Shown: piece after piece, positions 24,016 to 32,738 of the stretch
Layout of the letters: every line of letters starts with the position of its first letter
How positions within the stretch are numbered: the stretch's first letter is position 1
Origin: Chitinophagales bacterium
GTDB lineage: Bacteria > Bacteroidota > Bacteroidia > Chitinophagales > Saprospiraceae
Reading direction: 5' to 3'
NCBI GenBank assembly: GCA_013299105.1
Contig: JAAFJY010000037.1
Location: forward strand, 1 to 64,000
Length of the DNA: 64,000 bases
The notes under the pieces: generated by a model
What the model saw: only the letters and a program-made list of their open reading frames with translations
What the model was told of the DNA's origin: nothing
Database searches by the model: none
Program-made: the position numbers and the translations under genes

Positions 24016-26844
24016 TTACCCTCCGCCCTCAGGTTTCAACACCAAAATCATGCGGTTCTCGCCGCTCAAATATCGTTTTGCAGCGTCCATCAAATCCTGG
24101 GTTTTGAGGCTGTCAATCAGCTCTTTGTAACGTGTCTGGCGCAGGCCATCCAAATTCCGATTTTCTTTGTAGCGGGTCAGCAACTGGATGAGCCAGAAGG
24201 AATTCTCTTGCTCGGCTTTGAGGCGATTTTGCCATTGAGTCGACTTGATTTTTTCTAACAAGGGCAGGTCTGGGCCCACCATTTTAAAGCGTTCAAACAC
24301 TTGCAGAGCCTTGTCGATCAGTTCTTTCCAGCGACCAGGCTCTGTGTTGAAGGTCAAAGTCAGGCGAAAAGTAGAATCCGGCAAAACCTCTGGGCTTCCC
24401 GTGAGGTTGAGGCTGTACACGCCGCTTTCTTCCTCCCGTAGGTTTTCGCGCAGGCTGATCTGCAAGGCGCTCATCAAAGCGTTGAACACATAACGGCTGC
24501 GGGCATCAGTCGTCATTCTGCCATGATAAGTCAGTTCAACATAGGCTTTGGGTGCCATGCCTCCTTGCAAAACCGTATCCATCTGGCCATTTCTCATGCG
24601 AATGCCCAGGTCGCGGTAAGTTTCCTTTCTTTGTTGGGTGGGTAAATTGCCGAGGTAGCGGCCTGCCAGTTCAATCGCCTTTTCCAGTTCAAAATCCCCC
24701 ACCAGCACAAACACATTGCCATTGGCATCTCCATAGCGCTCCCGGTACACCTGGGACATGGTTCCGATGCTGATTTTTTCCAAATCTTCCTTGGTAGGCA
24801 AGCGACGGCGTAGGTTATTTTGGAATTTTATTTTTTGTTTTTGATCGGCAAAAGCATAATATGGGTTAGTGAGCATGTTGCGCAAGACCCCTTCTTGGCG
24901 CTGCAAAAAAGAATGCAAAGCCATGCTGTCAAAACGCGGTTTGGTGTAAAACAAATAGGTCAGGGTCAGTAGTTCTTCCAGTTCTTTCCGGGAACAAGAG
25001 CCCGTAAAACCCTCGTCCAATTCTCCCAAGTATGGGCTGAGGATCATGCTTTTTCCACTCAACTTCTTTTGGTAATTGACCTGGTTGTATTCTGCTACGC
25101 CGCTTTGGTTCATGATTTCTGACAAGTAGATGGCGTTGGGATACAGTTCATCCGACACTTGTGAATGCCCACCAGGGCTGCTGCTTTGCATCAAAACCTG
25201 GTCTTCTTTGAAGCCACTTGGGCGCAGTACTACTTTCACCCCATTGGCGAAATCGACCTCCGTAACGCCAAATTCTGCATACATTTTCCTGGAAATGGGC
25301 GCTTGTGGCAGAGGCAGCTGGGTAAGCCAAGGCTTTTCCTTAAAATCCTCGGTGTAGGGTGTGATCGGCGTATTGGACAAGCTATCCAGGCGCTTGCGGA
25401 TGTAGTCCAACTGGATCAAACGGTCTTTTTCCTTGTGAGGACCCGTCACAACCAAGTTTTCCTGGCGGCCTCGAAATGTAGTTTTGGTAAATTCATTGAG
25501 CTCATACAAATTGATCTTTTCTAAAACCGCTTTGCTCAACCTGTAAGTCTGCTGGGCGGAAGGATAAGGTCGATTCTCCAAAAAGGCCTGTACCAGTCGG
25601 TCGGCGATGAGGTTGGAGTTGGTAGTCAATGGGGCGTTGGCTTCGCGGCCCAGGTTTTGCAGAATTTCTTCTTTTTGGCGTTTCAGTTCACCCGGCAGAA
25701 AACCATGTTGTCGAGCGCGGATGGCTTCAGTCCACACACTTTCCAAGGCCGGCACCAGTTTTTCTGAGGTAGTGAACACCGAAATGGAGTACACCTCGTT
25801 TTCGCCCCAATCGCTGCCCAAGCCCAAGCCAGCGAAAGTAAATGGCGGGTTGGATTGTTGTTGCACATCAATCATGCGGCGATTGACGATGCCATTGTAC
25901 AGGCTCTCGATCAGGTTTTGGCGCAAGTCACGTAGCCGGTATTGTGAAGGTTTAGCTGGGTTTTTGACATACAAATAGGCTTGGGTAAAAGGCGCTTCCG
26001 GGTCGGTTACGGTTACGTCTTTGCGTTCTTTGCGCAAAGGAACGTCATGGCGCTGGGGTTTTTGCTCCAAATAACTATTGAGTACTGAAAACTGGCTGAT
26101 GATTTTTTTCTCCACTTGCCAGGGGTCAAAATCGCCTACTACCACCAGGGCCATGTTTTCAGCATGGTACCATTTGAAATAAAAATCCTGAAGCGATTTA
26201 CGGGTAGCTTTTCTGATGATTGCAGTATCCCCGATCGGCATGCGCTGCAAGTGGCGGGCACCAAAATACACGATTGGAAAATAAGCGTTTTCCATGCGTT
26301 GGGTGTAGTTCAGGCGATTGCGCCATTCAGAGAGGATGATGCCCTTCTCTTTTTCAACTTCCAATGAGTCGAAAGTCAAGCCATAGGCCCAATCCTCCAA
26401 GATCAGCAGGCCGTTGCCCAGTTGGGTGGTGTCATTGCTGCGCACTTGCAGTTGATAAACCGTTTCCTTGAAATTGGTGTAGGCATTTAAGTCGGCCCCG
26501 AAGCGCATACCCGTGCCTTCCAAATAGTGGATCAGGTCATTTTTGGGAAAATTGCGCGTGCCATTGAAGGCCATGTGCTCCACAAAATGGGCATATCCGC
26601 GTTGTTCCTCGCTTTCTTGCAGCGAGCCCGTTTTGACAATGAGTCGAAACTCAGCAATGTTGTGCGGCTTGGGATTGGCTTTGATGAAATAGGTCAGGCC
26701 ATTGGGTAGTTTACCCGTAATCACCGTAGAGTCAGAGGGTATTCTTTGTTTCCAATCAATTTGCGCATGGCTGGAAAATGACAACAGCATACCCATCACG
26801 AGGACCGGTATGCTGTTGTAGGTATTTGATGGTAGCCGCTTCAT
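24016..26844 (-). CDS. M16-family zinc protease, exported
   Basis: 942 aa with a signal peptide ending near SSHAQ. The inverted zinc motif HFVEH is at residues 86-90, with the distal ligand Glu166 76 residues later (VEKEKGIILSEW), the normal M16 spacing. It is followed by further M16-type domains: an R/Y-containing second-half region (~residues 700-780, FVLVGDFE) and the last domain at ~790-940. The length matches the four-domain single-chain M16 proteins of Bacteroidota. By family it degrades peptides in a closed chamber, here in the periplasm or outside. GGTTAAT-type repeats start directly at its stop codon. Confidence 0.94.
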   Translation of the reverse strand: MKRLPSNTYNSIPVLVMGMLLSFSSHAQIDWKQRIPSDSTVITGKLPNGLTYFIKANPKPHNIAEFRLIVKTGSLQESEEQRGYAHFVEHMAFNGTRNFPKNDLIHYLEGTGMRFGADLNAYTNFKETVYQLQVRSNDTTQLGNGLLILEDWAYGLTFDSLEVEKEKGIILSEWRNRLNYTQRMENAYFPIVYFGARHLQRMPIGDTAIIRKATRKSLQDFYFKWYHAENMALVVVGDFDPWQVEKKIISQFSVLNSYLEQKPQRHDVPLRKERKDVTVTDPEAPFTQAYLYVKNPAKPSQYRLRDLRQNLIESLYNGIVNRRMIDVQQQSNPPFTFAGLGLGSDWGENEVYSISVFTTSEKLVPALESVWTEAIRARQHGFLPGELKRQKEEILQNLGREANAPLTTNSNLIADRLVQAFLENRPYPSAQQTYRLSKAVLEKINLYELNEFTKTTFRGRQENLVVTGPHKEKDRLIQLDYIRKRLDSLSNTPITPYTEDFKEKPWLTQLPLPQAPISRKMYAEFGVTEVDFANGVKVVLRPSGFKEDQVLMQSSSPGGHSQVSDELYPNAIYLSEIMNQSGVAEYNQVNYQKKLSGKSMILSPYLGELDEGFTGSCSRKELEELLTLTYLFYTKPRFDSMALHSFLQRQEGVLRNMLTNPYYAFADQKQKIKFQNNLRRRLPTKEDLEKISIGTMSQVYRERYGDANGNVFVLVGDFELEKAIELAGRYLGNLPTQQRKETYRDLGIRMRNGQMDTVLQGGMAPKAYVELTYHGRMTTDARSRYVFNALMSALQISLRENLREEESGVYSLNLTGSPEVLPDSTFRLTLTFNTEPGRWKELIDKALQVFERFKMVGPDLPLLEKIKSTQWQNRLKAEQENSFWLIQLLTRYKENRNLDGLRQTRYKELIDSLKTQDLMDAAKRYLSGENRMILVLKPEGGG

Positions 26845-26982
26845 GGTCAGGGTATTTGAACCCTTGAATATACGTGGCTAAATTGAGTATTGTGGTAAAA
26901 ATTTAGCTTTTGACTCAGAATTGCCTTTTTTGAGTAGCCTCTCGTTTTGAGGTCTCCTAAACCACTCAACTCCTCAACTCTC

Positions 26983-28335
26983 TTACCGTTTGCCAAAGCG
27001 TGAGCGCCCACCAGGCATTTGGCCACCACCGCCACTAAAGCCAGGCATTTTACTCATTTTGTGCATCATCTTGCTCATTTCCTCAAATTGCTTGATGAAG
27101 AGGTTCACGTCGTTCAGGGTGCGGCCACAACCTTTTGCGATGCGGGTTTTGCGACTCATGTTCAAAAGGTCAGGATTGGCGCGTTCTTTTGGCGTCATCG
27201 ACTGGATAATGGCTTCCACTTTGACGAAAGCCTTGTCGTCGATTTCTAAATCTTGGGTTATCTTTGACATGCCGGGCACCATGCCCATTAAACTTTTCAA
27301 GTCACCCATTTTTTTGATCTGGTTGATCTGGGCCATGAAGTCGTTGTAGTCGAACTTGTTGCGCATGATTTTGCGCTCCAGGTCCTTGGCCAGTTTTTCG
27401 TCAAACTGGTTCTGGGCTTTTTCTACAAAACTGAGGATATCGCCCATGCCCAGGATGCGTTGGGCCATACGATCGGGGTAAAAAACGTCGAGGGTATCCA
27501 TCTTTTCGCCTGAACTGACAAATTTGATAGGTTTGCCTACTGTATATTTGACCGAAAGGGCTGCACCACCACGGGTATCACCATCGAGTTTGGTGAGTAC
27601 AACGCCGTCGAAATTGATGGTTTCGTTGAAGGCTTGGGCGGTATTTACAGCATCCTGGCCAGTCATCGAATCGACGACGAACAGGGTTTCCTGAGGCAGG
27701 ATAGCGTTTTTGATGTCGGCAATTTCCTTCATCATTTCTTCATCCACTGCCAAGCGACCTGCGGTATCCACGATCACCACATCGCACTTGTTTTCTTGGG
27801 CAAACTGGATGCCTTTGAGCGCGATTTGCACCGGATTTTTGTTCTCCGGTTCTTTGTAAATCTTTGCACCTACTTGCTCGGCTACCACCGTCAACTGGTC
27901 CATCGCCGCCGGGCGATACACGTCACAGGCAACCAATACTGGGTTCTTTTTCTTGGTAGTTTTCAGCCAATGGGCCAATTTACCACTGAACGTAGTTTTA
28001 CCAGAACCTTGCAAACCCGCAATCAAAATCACTGTAGGGTTGCCAGTAAGGTTCAGCCCCGCAGCTTGGCCGCCCATGAGGTCGGTCAGCTCGTCAGATA
28101 CGATTTTGACCATCAACTGGCCTGGGGAAACGGCCTTGAGTACGTTTTCAGAACCCAGGGCCTTGTCCTTCACCCGGTCGGTGAAGTCCTTGGCAATTTT
28201 ATAGTTCACGTCAGCGTCCACCAAAGCCCGGCGGATTTCCTTGATGGAAGTTGCGACGTTGATTTCCGTCAATTTGTTTTCGCCCTTGACCACTTTCAAG
28301 GCGCTCTCCAAACGATCACTTAAATTCTGAAACAT
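26983..28335 (-). CDS. ffh: Signal recognition particle protein Ffh
   Basis: 450 aa, the usual Ffh length. N domain at residues 1-90 (RRALVDADVNYKIA), GTPase domain with GLQGSGKTT (107-115), VACDVYRPAAMDQL, DTAGRLAVDEEMM, TKLDGDTRGGAALS and the closing FVSSGEK, then a methionine-rich M domain (~330-430, QIKKMGDLKSLMGMVPGM) with RIAKGCGRT for SRP RNA binding. It delivers nascent membrane and secretory proteins to FtsY at the membrane. A consensus -7 box lies 64 bp upstream. No SRP RNA or ftsY gene is recognised in the window. Confidence 0.98.
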   Translation of the reverse strand: MFQNLSDRLESALKVVKGENKLTEINVATSIKEIRRALVDADVNYKIAKDFTDRVKDKALGSENVLKAVSPGQLMVKIVSDELTDLMGGQAAGLNLTGNPTVILIAGLQGSGKTTFSGKLAHWLKTTKKKNPVLVACDVYRPAAMDQLTVVAEQVGAKIYKEPENKNPVQIALKGIQFAQENKCDVVIVDTAGRLAVDEEMMKEIADIKNAILPQETLFVVDSMTGQDAVNTAQAFNETINFDGVVLTKLDGDTRGGAALSVKYTVGKPIKFVSSGEKMDTLDVFYPDRMAQRILGMGDILSFVEKAQNQFDEKLAKDLERKIMRNKFDYNDFMAQINQIKKMGDLKSLMGMVPGMSKITQDLEIDDKAFVKVEAIIQSMTPKERANPDLLNMSRKTRIAKGCGRTLNDVNLFIKQFEEMSKMMHKMSKMPGFSGGGGQMPGGRSRFGKR

Positions 28336-28398
28336 GTATGTCGGTGTATTGAAGGGAAGAAAAAACCCTTTTTATTTCTGAATTAACTTTCAGGCGTG

Positions 28399-28406
28399 CA
28401 AAGATA
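28399..28406 (-). promoter_or_regulatory. -7 box (TATCTTTG) of ffh
   Basis: A perfect TAnnTTTG match on the minus strand, 64 bp before the ffh ATG. No clear -33 TTG at standard spacing was seen. Confidence 0.6.
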
Positions 28407-28526
28407 GGGGATAATCTGGTTTTGACAGTCTATTTTTTAGGTAAAACTGAGTAAAAAAGCTACCTTGAAGGGCAGTTTTCGATCAATGCCCTGACTCATT
28501 CGTCCATTTTCAACCATCCATGTGCT

Positions 28527-29537
28527 ATGTTACGTTTACTTTCGCTTTGCATGCTGTTATTTTTGGGTAAAAACTTGACTGCTCAAGCGCCCAGCGAGCA
28601 TTCGGTCAAGACCTTGCGGCAATTTACCTCTTCGCTCGATGAAGACCAAAAAGCCAAGGTTTTTTACCCTTTTGAAAATGTGGAACGCCTGGATTGGAAC
28701 ATCCTGCCCGTTGCTGACAAGGCCCGCCCTGGTTTGGCCATCAAAGCCATGAACGAAAAGCAACGCAAACTCTTGGAAAAAGTCCTGCATTCCTGGTGCA
28801 GCGAGTTGGGCTACCTCAAGCTTCAGCAAATTGTGGCCCTCGAAAACGTGCTGCGCGAAATGGAAGGCCCCGCCCGCCGCGACCCCGATCAGTATTGCAT
28901 TGCGGTGTTCGGCAACCTGGGCTCCGAGCTCTGGGGCTGGAAATTTGAAGGCCACCACATCTCCCTCAATTTTACGATTGTAGATGGCAAAATCGCTTGC
29001 GAACCCTGGTTTTTTGGCGCAAATCCCGCAGAAGTAAGGCAAGGTGTGCAAAAAGGCACCAGGGTTTTGGCCAAAGAAGAAGACCTGGCCCTGGCCTTGG
29101 TGAATGGCCTGGATGAACAACAACGCAAAGTAGCCATCTTGAAACCCAAAACCGACAATGAGATTGCCACCCGTGATGTCAGTGAGATCAAACCCATCGA
29201 GCCTTCAGGCTTGGATTTTGGCCTGCTCAACAGTGTCCAGCAAAAACAATTGGTTGAAATCATCCACACTTACCTGGCTTCTATGCCCGATGATTTGGCC
29301 AAAGCTCGGCACGCTTTGATCGATAAAAACGGCTTTCAAAACCTTACTTTCGCCTGGACAGGCACCCTCGACCGCTCCAGTGGGCATTATTACCGCATCC
29401 AAGGCCCAAGCTTTTTGATCGAGTTCGACAATTCCCAAAACAATGCCAACCACATCCACGCCGTGTGGCGCGATTTCAAAGGCGATTTTGGACGGGATTT
29501 GCTAAGGGAACATTACCAGGCAATGCACAAGGAATGA
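28527..29537 (+). CDS. DUF3500 exported protein
   Basis: 336 aa with signal peptide (MLRLLSLCMLLFLGKNLTAQ). Matches DUF3500 layout: LDEDQKAKVFYPFENVERLD (~residues 37-56), GLAIKAMNEKQRKLLEKVL (~70-90), a central GSELWGWKFEGHHISLNFTI and PWFFGANPAEVR, and a final repeat GHYYRIQGPSFLIEFDNSQN followed by HIHAVWRDFKGDFG. Function unknown; members are widespread secreted proteins. It is transcribed away from ffh and stands alone. Confidence 0.88.
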   Translation: MLRLLSLCMLLFLGKNLTAQAPSEHSVKTLRQFTSSLDEDQKAKVFYPFENVERLDWNILPVADKARPGLAIKAMNEKQRKLLEKVLHSWCSELGYLKLQQIVALENVLREMEGPARRDPDQYCIAVFGNLGSELWGWKFEGHHISLNFTIVDGKIACEPWFFGANPAEVRQGVQKGTRVLAKEEDLALALVNGLDEQQRKVAILKPKTDNEIATRDVSEIKPIEPSGLDFGLLNSVQQKQLVEIIHTYLASMPDDLAKARHALIDKNGFQNLTFAWTGTLDRSSGHYYRIQGPSFLIEFDNSQNNANHIHAVWRDFKGDFGRDLLREHYQAMHKE

Positions 29538-29647
29538 AGGCAAAAAGTGAAGGGTTTGACAGGATTCCAGGTCAGGGCTTTTAGTGTGTTCACAGATGGT
29601 TGTACAAAATCATCCAAATTCAGCCCCACAAAAACCAGTAACCCGTT

Positions 29648-29655
29648 TATCTTTG
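29648..29655 (+). promoter_or_regulatory. -7 box (TATCTTTG) of the AAA/DRTGG gene
   Basis: A perfect TAnnTTTG match 42 bp before ATG 29697. The two joined ends of the hairpin element (29662-29685) sit between this box and the start codon, that is in the 5' UTR. Confidence 0.65.
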
Positions 29656-29661
29656 CGGCCA

Positions 29662-29685
29662 AGGGAGCGTAAGCTCAAATACCTA
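29662..29685 (-). repeat. Joined ends of the hairpin element, stem missing
   Basis: AGGGAGCGTAAGCTCAAATA, followed by CCTA, is the complement of the two element termini (TATTTGAGC and TTACGCTCCCT) fused without the ~110-bp stem. It looks like a clean internal deletion, or possibly an unfilled form, in reverse orientation relative to the four full copies. Confidence 0.75.
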
Positions 29686-29696
29686 GAATTGCGCCA

Positions 29697-30824
29697 ATGA
29701 GAAGCATTTATGTTGCTGCCAGCAGCCAACATGTGGGCAAAACCACCACCACCCTTGGCTTGGTCTCCAACCTGATTGGGAAAGGTTTTAACACGGGTTA
29801 CTGCAAACCTGTAGGCCAGCAACACGTGACCATCAATGGCAAAACTGCTGACAAGGACGCCGTTTTGTTTTCAGAAGTGACTGGTTTTGAAATTGATCCG
29901 TCCTTGCACAGCCCAGTCATCATCGGGCAGGGTGTGACCAAGGCTTTCCAGGAACACCCAGAGCAATTCAACTTTGAAGAACGGCTGATGTCGGCTAGCA
30001 AAGCCTTGCAAGAACGCTACGACCTGGTCGTGTACGAAGGCACTGGACACCCTGGGGTAGGCAGCATCGTCAACCTCTCGAATGCCCGCGTTGCCAAAAT
30101 CCTCGGCGCGGGGGTAATCATGGTGGTCGAAGGCGGAATTGGCAGCACCATTGACATGCTCAACATGTGCTTGGCCCTCTTTCGGGAGGAAAAAGTACCG
30201 ATGCTGGGGGTGATTGTCAACAAAATTCGCCCCGAAAAACTAGAACAAGTCGAGTTCTTTTTGTCCAAAAAACTCCAGGAAATGGGTTTGCCCTTGCTGG
30301 GTTGCTTGCCGTATGAAAATTCGCTGTCCCTGCCAATCATGGAGATGATTCGCCAGGCAGTGGAGGGGCGGGTCTTGGCCAACGAGGAATTCATGAACAA
30401 CAAGGTCGAGGACATTGTGGCTGGCTCGCTGATTGATGTGGAGGAGCTGAACTCTTTTGAAAACATCCTCTTGGTCACCAGCACCATGCGCCTCAACCAA
30501 GCCATTGAAAAGGTAGAGTCGGTTAGCCGCATCAAAAACCTGAAGCGTTCGCCCTTATCTGGGGTAATCGTCACCAGCGACGGGCGGCACCACCGCTGGC
30601 TCGACTTGGCCGACTTGAACCACCCCTACTTGCTGCGGCACCAAATCCCAGTGATTACCACCACCTTGGATACCTATGGCTCGGTAGTCAAAATCAGCCG
30701 GATCGAGGTCAAAATCAACAGCCGTACCCCCTGGAAAACCCAAAGGGCCATCGAACTCTTCGGCGAACACGTGCGCTTCGATCGCATTTTGGACCAACTC
30801 AACATTGCGAATCTTAAAAAATAA
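29697..30824 (+). CDS. AAA-family (dethiobiotin-synthetase-like) ATPase with DRTGG domain
   Basis: 375 aa, cytosolic. Residues 1-205 form a P-loop domain of the BioD/AAA_26 type: VAASSQHVGKTTTTLGL (Walker A), a D/E switch (VYEGTGHPGVGS), GVIVNKI. Residues ~215-330 form a DRTGG-type domain. The same pair of domains makes up the N-terminal part of long phosphotransacetylases, but no PTA catalytic domain follows, so this is a stand-alone sensor or regulator-like protein. The ligand is unknown. It lies 27 bp before purB and is probably co-transcribed with it. Confidence 0.83.
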   Translation: MRSIYVAASSQHVGKTTTTLGLVSNLIGKGFNTGYCKPVGQQHVTINGKTADKDAVLFSEVTGFEIDPSLHSPVIIGQGVTKAFQEHPEQFNFEERLMSASKALQERYDLVVYEGTGHPGVGSIVNLSNARVAKILGAGVIMVVEGGIGSTIDMLNMCLALFREEKVPMLGVIVNKIRPEKLEQVEFFLSKKLQEMGLPLLGCLPYENSLSLPIMEMIRQAVEGRVLANEEFMNNKVEDIVAGSLIDVEELNSFENILLVTSTMRLNQAIEKVESVSRIKNLKRSPLSGVIVTSDGRHHRWLDLADLNHPYLLRHQIPVITTTLDTYGSVVKISRIEVKINSRTPWKTQRAIELFGEHVRFDRILDQLNIANLKK

Positions 30825-30851
30825 GTGAGCAGGGCTTGCTACCATAATTAT

Positions 30852-32183
30852 ATGCTAAGTGCCATTTCACCCATCGACGGCCGCTATGCCGACAAGACCA
30901 AAAACCTCAGCGATTACTTTTCGGAATTCGCTTTGATCCGTTACCGGGTATTGGTCGAAGTGCAGTATTTCATTGCCTTGGTCAAATTGCCTTTGCCACA
31001 ATTGGCCGATTTTCCGGAGGAAAGAATTGCCGACCTGATCCGCATCAGCAACCAGCTCAACCTGGAGCAGGCCCAACGCATCAAGGACATCGAAAAAGTA
31101 ACCAACCACGACGTCAAAGCAGTTGAATATTTCCTCAAAGAAGCATTTGACGAGTTGGGCTTGGACCAATACAAGGAGTTCATTCACTTCGGCCTCACCT
31201 CACAGGACGTGAACAATACGGCCATTCCCCTCTCCTTGCGCCATGCTTTGGAGCAGGTGGTTTTGCCCCAATACCAGCAACTGATCGCTGAATTGCGCAA
31301 GTTGGCCGCAAATTGGAACGAGATCCCCCTCTTGGCCCGCACCCACGGCCAGCCCGCCTCCCCTACCCGCTTGGGCAAGGAGATCGAAGTTTACGCTGCT
31401 CGCCTGGAGCAACAGGTTTTGCAGTTGCAAAACATCCCACATTCGGGCAAATTTGGCGGCGCTACGGGCAATTTCAATGCCCATTTTGTGGCTTACCCTC
31501 AGGTAGATTGGCACGATTTTGCCCGCCACTTTTTGCAAGACTACCTCAATCTCGATCGTTCAGAGCCTACTACCCAAATCGAGCATTACGACAACCTGGC
31601 GGCCCAATGCCAGGCCATGATGCGCATCAACACGATTTTGATCGACTTGTGCCGCGACACCTGGACCTACATTTCGATGGAGTATTTCAAGCAAAAAGTG
31701 GTGGCTGGTGAAGTCGGCTCTTCGGCCATGCCCCACAAGGTCAACCCCATCGACTTTGAAAATGCCGAAGGCAACCTGGGAATCGCCAACGCCATTTTCG
31801 CCCACCTGGCCGAAAAATTGCCCATCTCACGCCTGCAACGCGACTTAACCGACAGCACAGTTTTGCGTAACTTAGGTGTGCCAGTTTCGCACACCCAAAT
31901 TGCCTTGCAGTCGATCAGCAAGGGTCTTAGCAAGTTGTTACTGAACGAAGCACAACTGCGCCAAGACCTCGAAGAAAACTGGATGGTGGTGGCCGAAGGC
32001 ATCCAAACCATTTTGCGCCGTGAAGGCTACCCCCAACCCTACGAGGCGCTGAAAGCCCTGACCCGTGGCAAAACTACCATCGGTGCTGCGGATATTCACC
32101 AATTCATCGACGAGTTGGAGGTCAGCGAGGCGATCAAAGCAGAACTGAAAGCCATCAGCCCGGAGAATTATCTTGGGAAGTGA
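30852..32183 (+). CDS. purB: Adenylosuccinate lyase
   Basis: 443 aa from ATG 30852 (MLSAISPIDGRYADKTKNLS); the frame open further upstream overlaps the previous gene region and does not add homology. The enzyme removes fumarate from SAICAR and adenylosuccinate in purine synthesis. Signature regions: TSQDVNNTAIPLSLRH, ARTHGQPASPTRLGKE with catalytic His, and the fumarase-superfamily loop GSSAMPHKVNPIDFENAEGN (from about residue 289). The length is typical of the short, E. coli-like class. A palindrome (32213-32238) follows the stop. Confidence 0.97.
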   Translation: MLSAISPIDGRYADKTKNLSDYFSEFALIRYRVLVEVQYFIALVKLPLPQLADFPEERIADLIRISNQLNLEQAQRIKDIEKVTNHDVKAVEYFLKEAFDELGLDQYKEFIHFGLTSQDVNNTAIPLSLRHALEQVVLPQYQQLIAELRKLAANWNEIPLLARTHGQPASPTRLGKEIEVYAARLEQQVLQLQNIPHSGKFGGATGNFNAHFVAYPQVDWHDFARHFLQDYLNLDRSEPTTQIEHYDNLAAQCQAMMRINTILIDLCRDTWTYISMEYFKQKVVAGEVGSSAMPHKVNPIDFENAEGNLGIANAIFAHLAEKLPISRLQRDLTDSTVLRNLGVPVSHTQIALQSISKGLSKLLLNEAQLRQDLEENWMVVAEGIQTILRREGYPQPYEALKALTRGKTTIGAADIHQFIDELEVSEAIKAELKAISPENYLGK

Positions 32184-32427
32184 GCAACATTTTTGTCTAA
32201 ATCAGGATTTATACTGAAAACTTCGGCGAATTTTCAGTAGCTGTGAATTTTGTGATGACTAAAAAGAGTTCATGGCCGTGAAGCGTGTCACGCCTTGGCG
32301 TGAGCGGGCCAATTTTGAAAATTCTTTCACATTCTGGTTTAGAAAAAATTGTTCAACGTCAGGCAAGTAATTCTGGCAATTCTGTAATTCTGAAAATTCT
32401 GGTTTAGACAAAATTAATTTATTCCGC
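32184..32427. other. Intergenic repeats between purB and the lpxB operon
   Basis: Contains the ACTGAAAA/TTTTCAGT hairpin (32213-32238), which may end the purB transcript, and a repeat at 32335-32415 (AATTCTGTAATTCTGAAAAT then TCTGGTTTAGAC) that is an inverted relative of 5895-5965. No gene is seen. Confidence 0.65.
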
Positions 32428-32736
32428 ATGGAATTTTTAAAAAACAATACCATCTTGATCGGCGTATTCGCGGGGCTTTTGGTTCCTTTCGTGGGTTATG
32501 CTGTCCTGCTCATGTTGTCAGAACGCCTGGACGTATGGCTGCCTCAATTCACCGAAGACGGCGAATCGGTGATCAACACCCGCACCGTTTATTTACTAGC
32601 GGTGTGTTGCAACTTATTGCCTTTCCATTTCTTTGACCGCAATCGCCTGCCTAGGTCCATGCGGGGGGTAATGCTGGCCACTTTGTTGTTGGGTCTGGCC
32701 TGGCTGGTCTATTTTGGCAAACACATAATGGAGTAA
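32428..32736 (+). CDS. Small membrane protein, lpxB operon
   Basis: 102 aa with three hydrophobic helices: ~7-31 (NTILIGVFAGLLVPFVGYAVLL), ~50-66 (TVYLLAVCCNLLPFHFF) and ~78-96 (GVMLATLLLGLAWLVYF). No named domain is recognised. Its stop is two bases before the TTG start of lpxB, so the genes are translationally close and almost certainly co-transcribed. A role in lipid A or envelope biogenesis is inferred from position only. Confidence 0.75.
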   Translation: MEFLKNNTILIGVFAGLLVPFVGYAVLLMLSERLDVWLPQFTEDGESVINTRTVYLLAVCCNLLPFHFFDRNRLPRSMRGVMLATLLLGLAWLVYFGKHIME

Positions 32737-32738
32737 TT

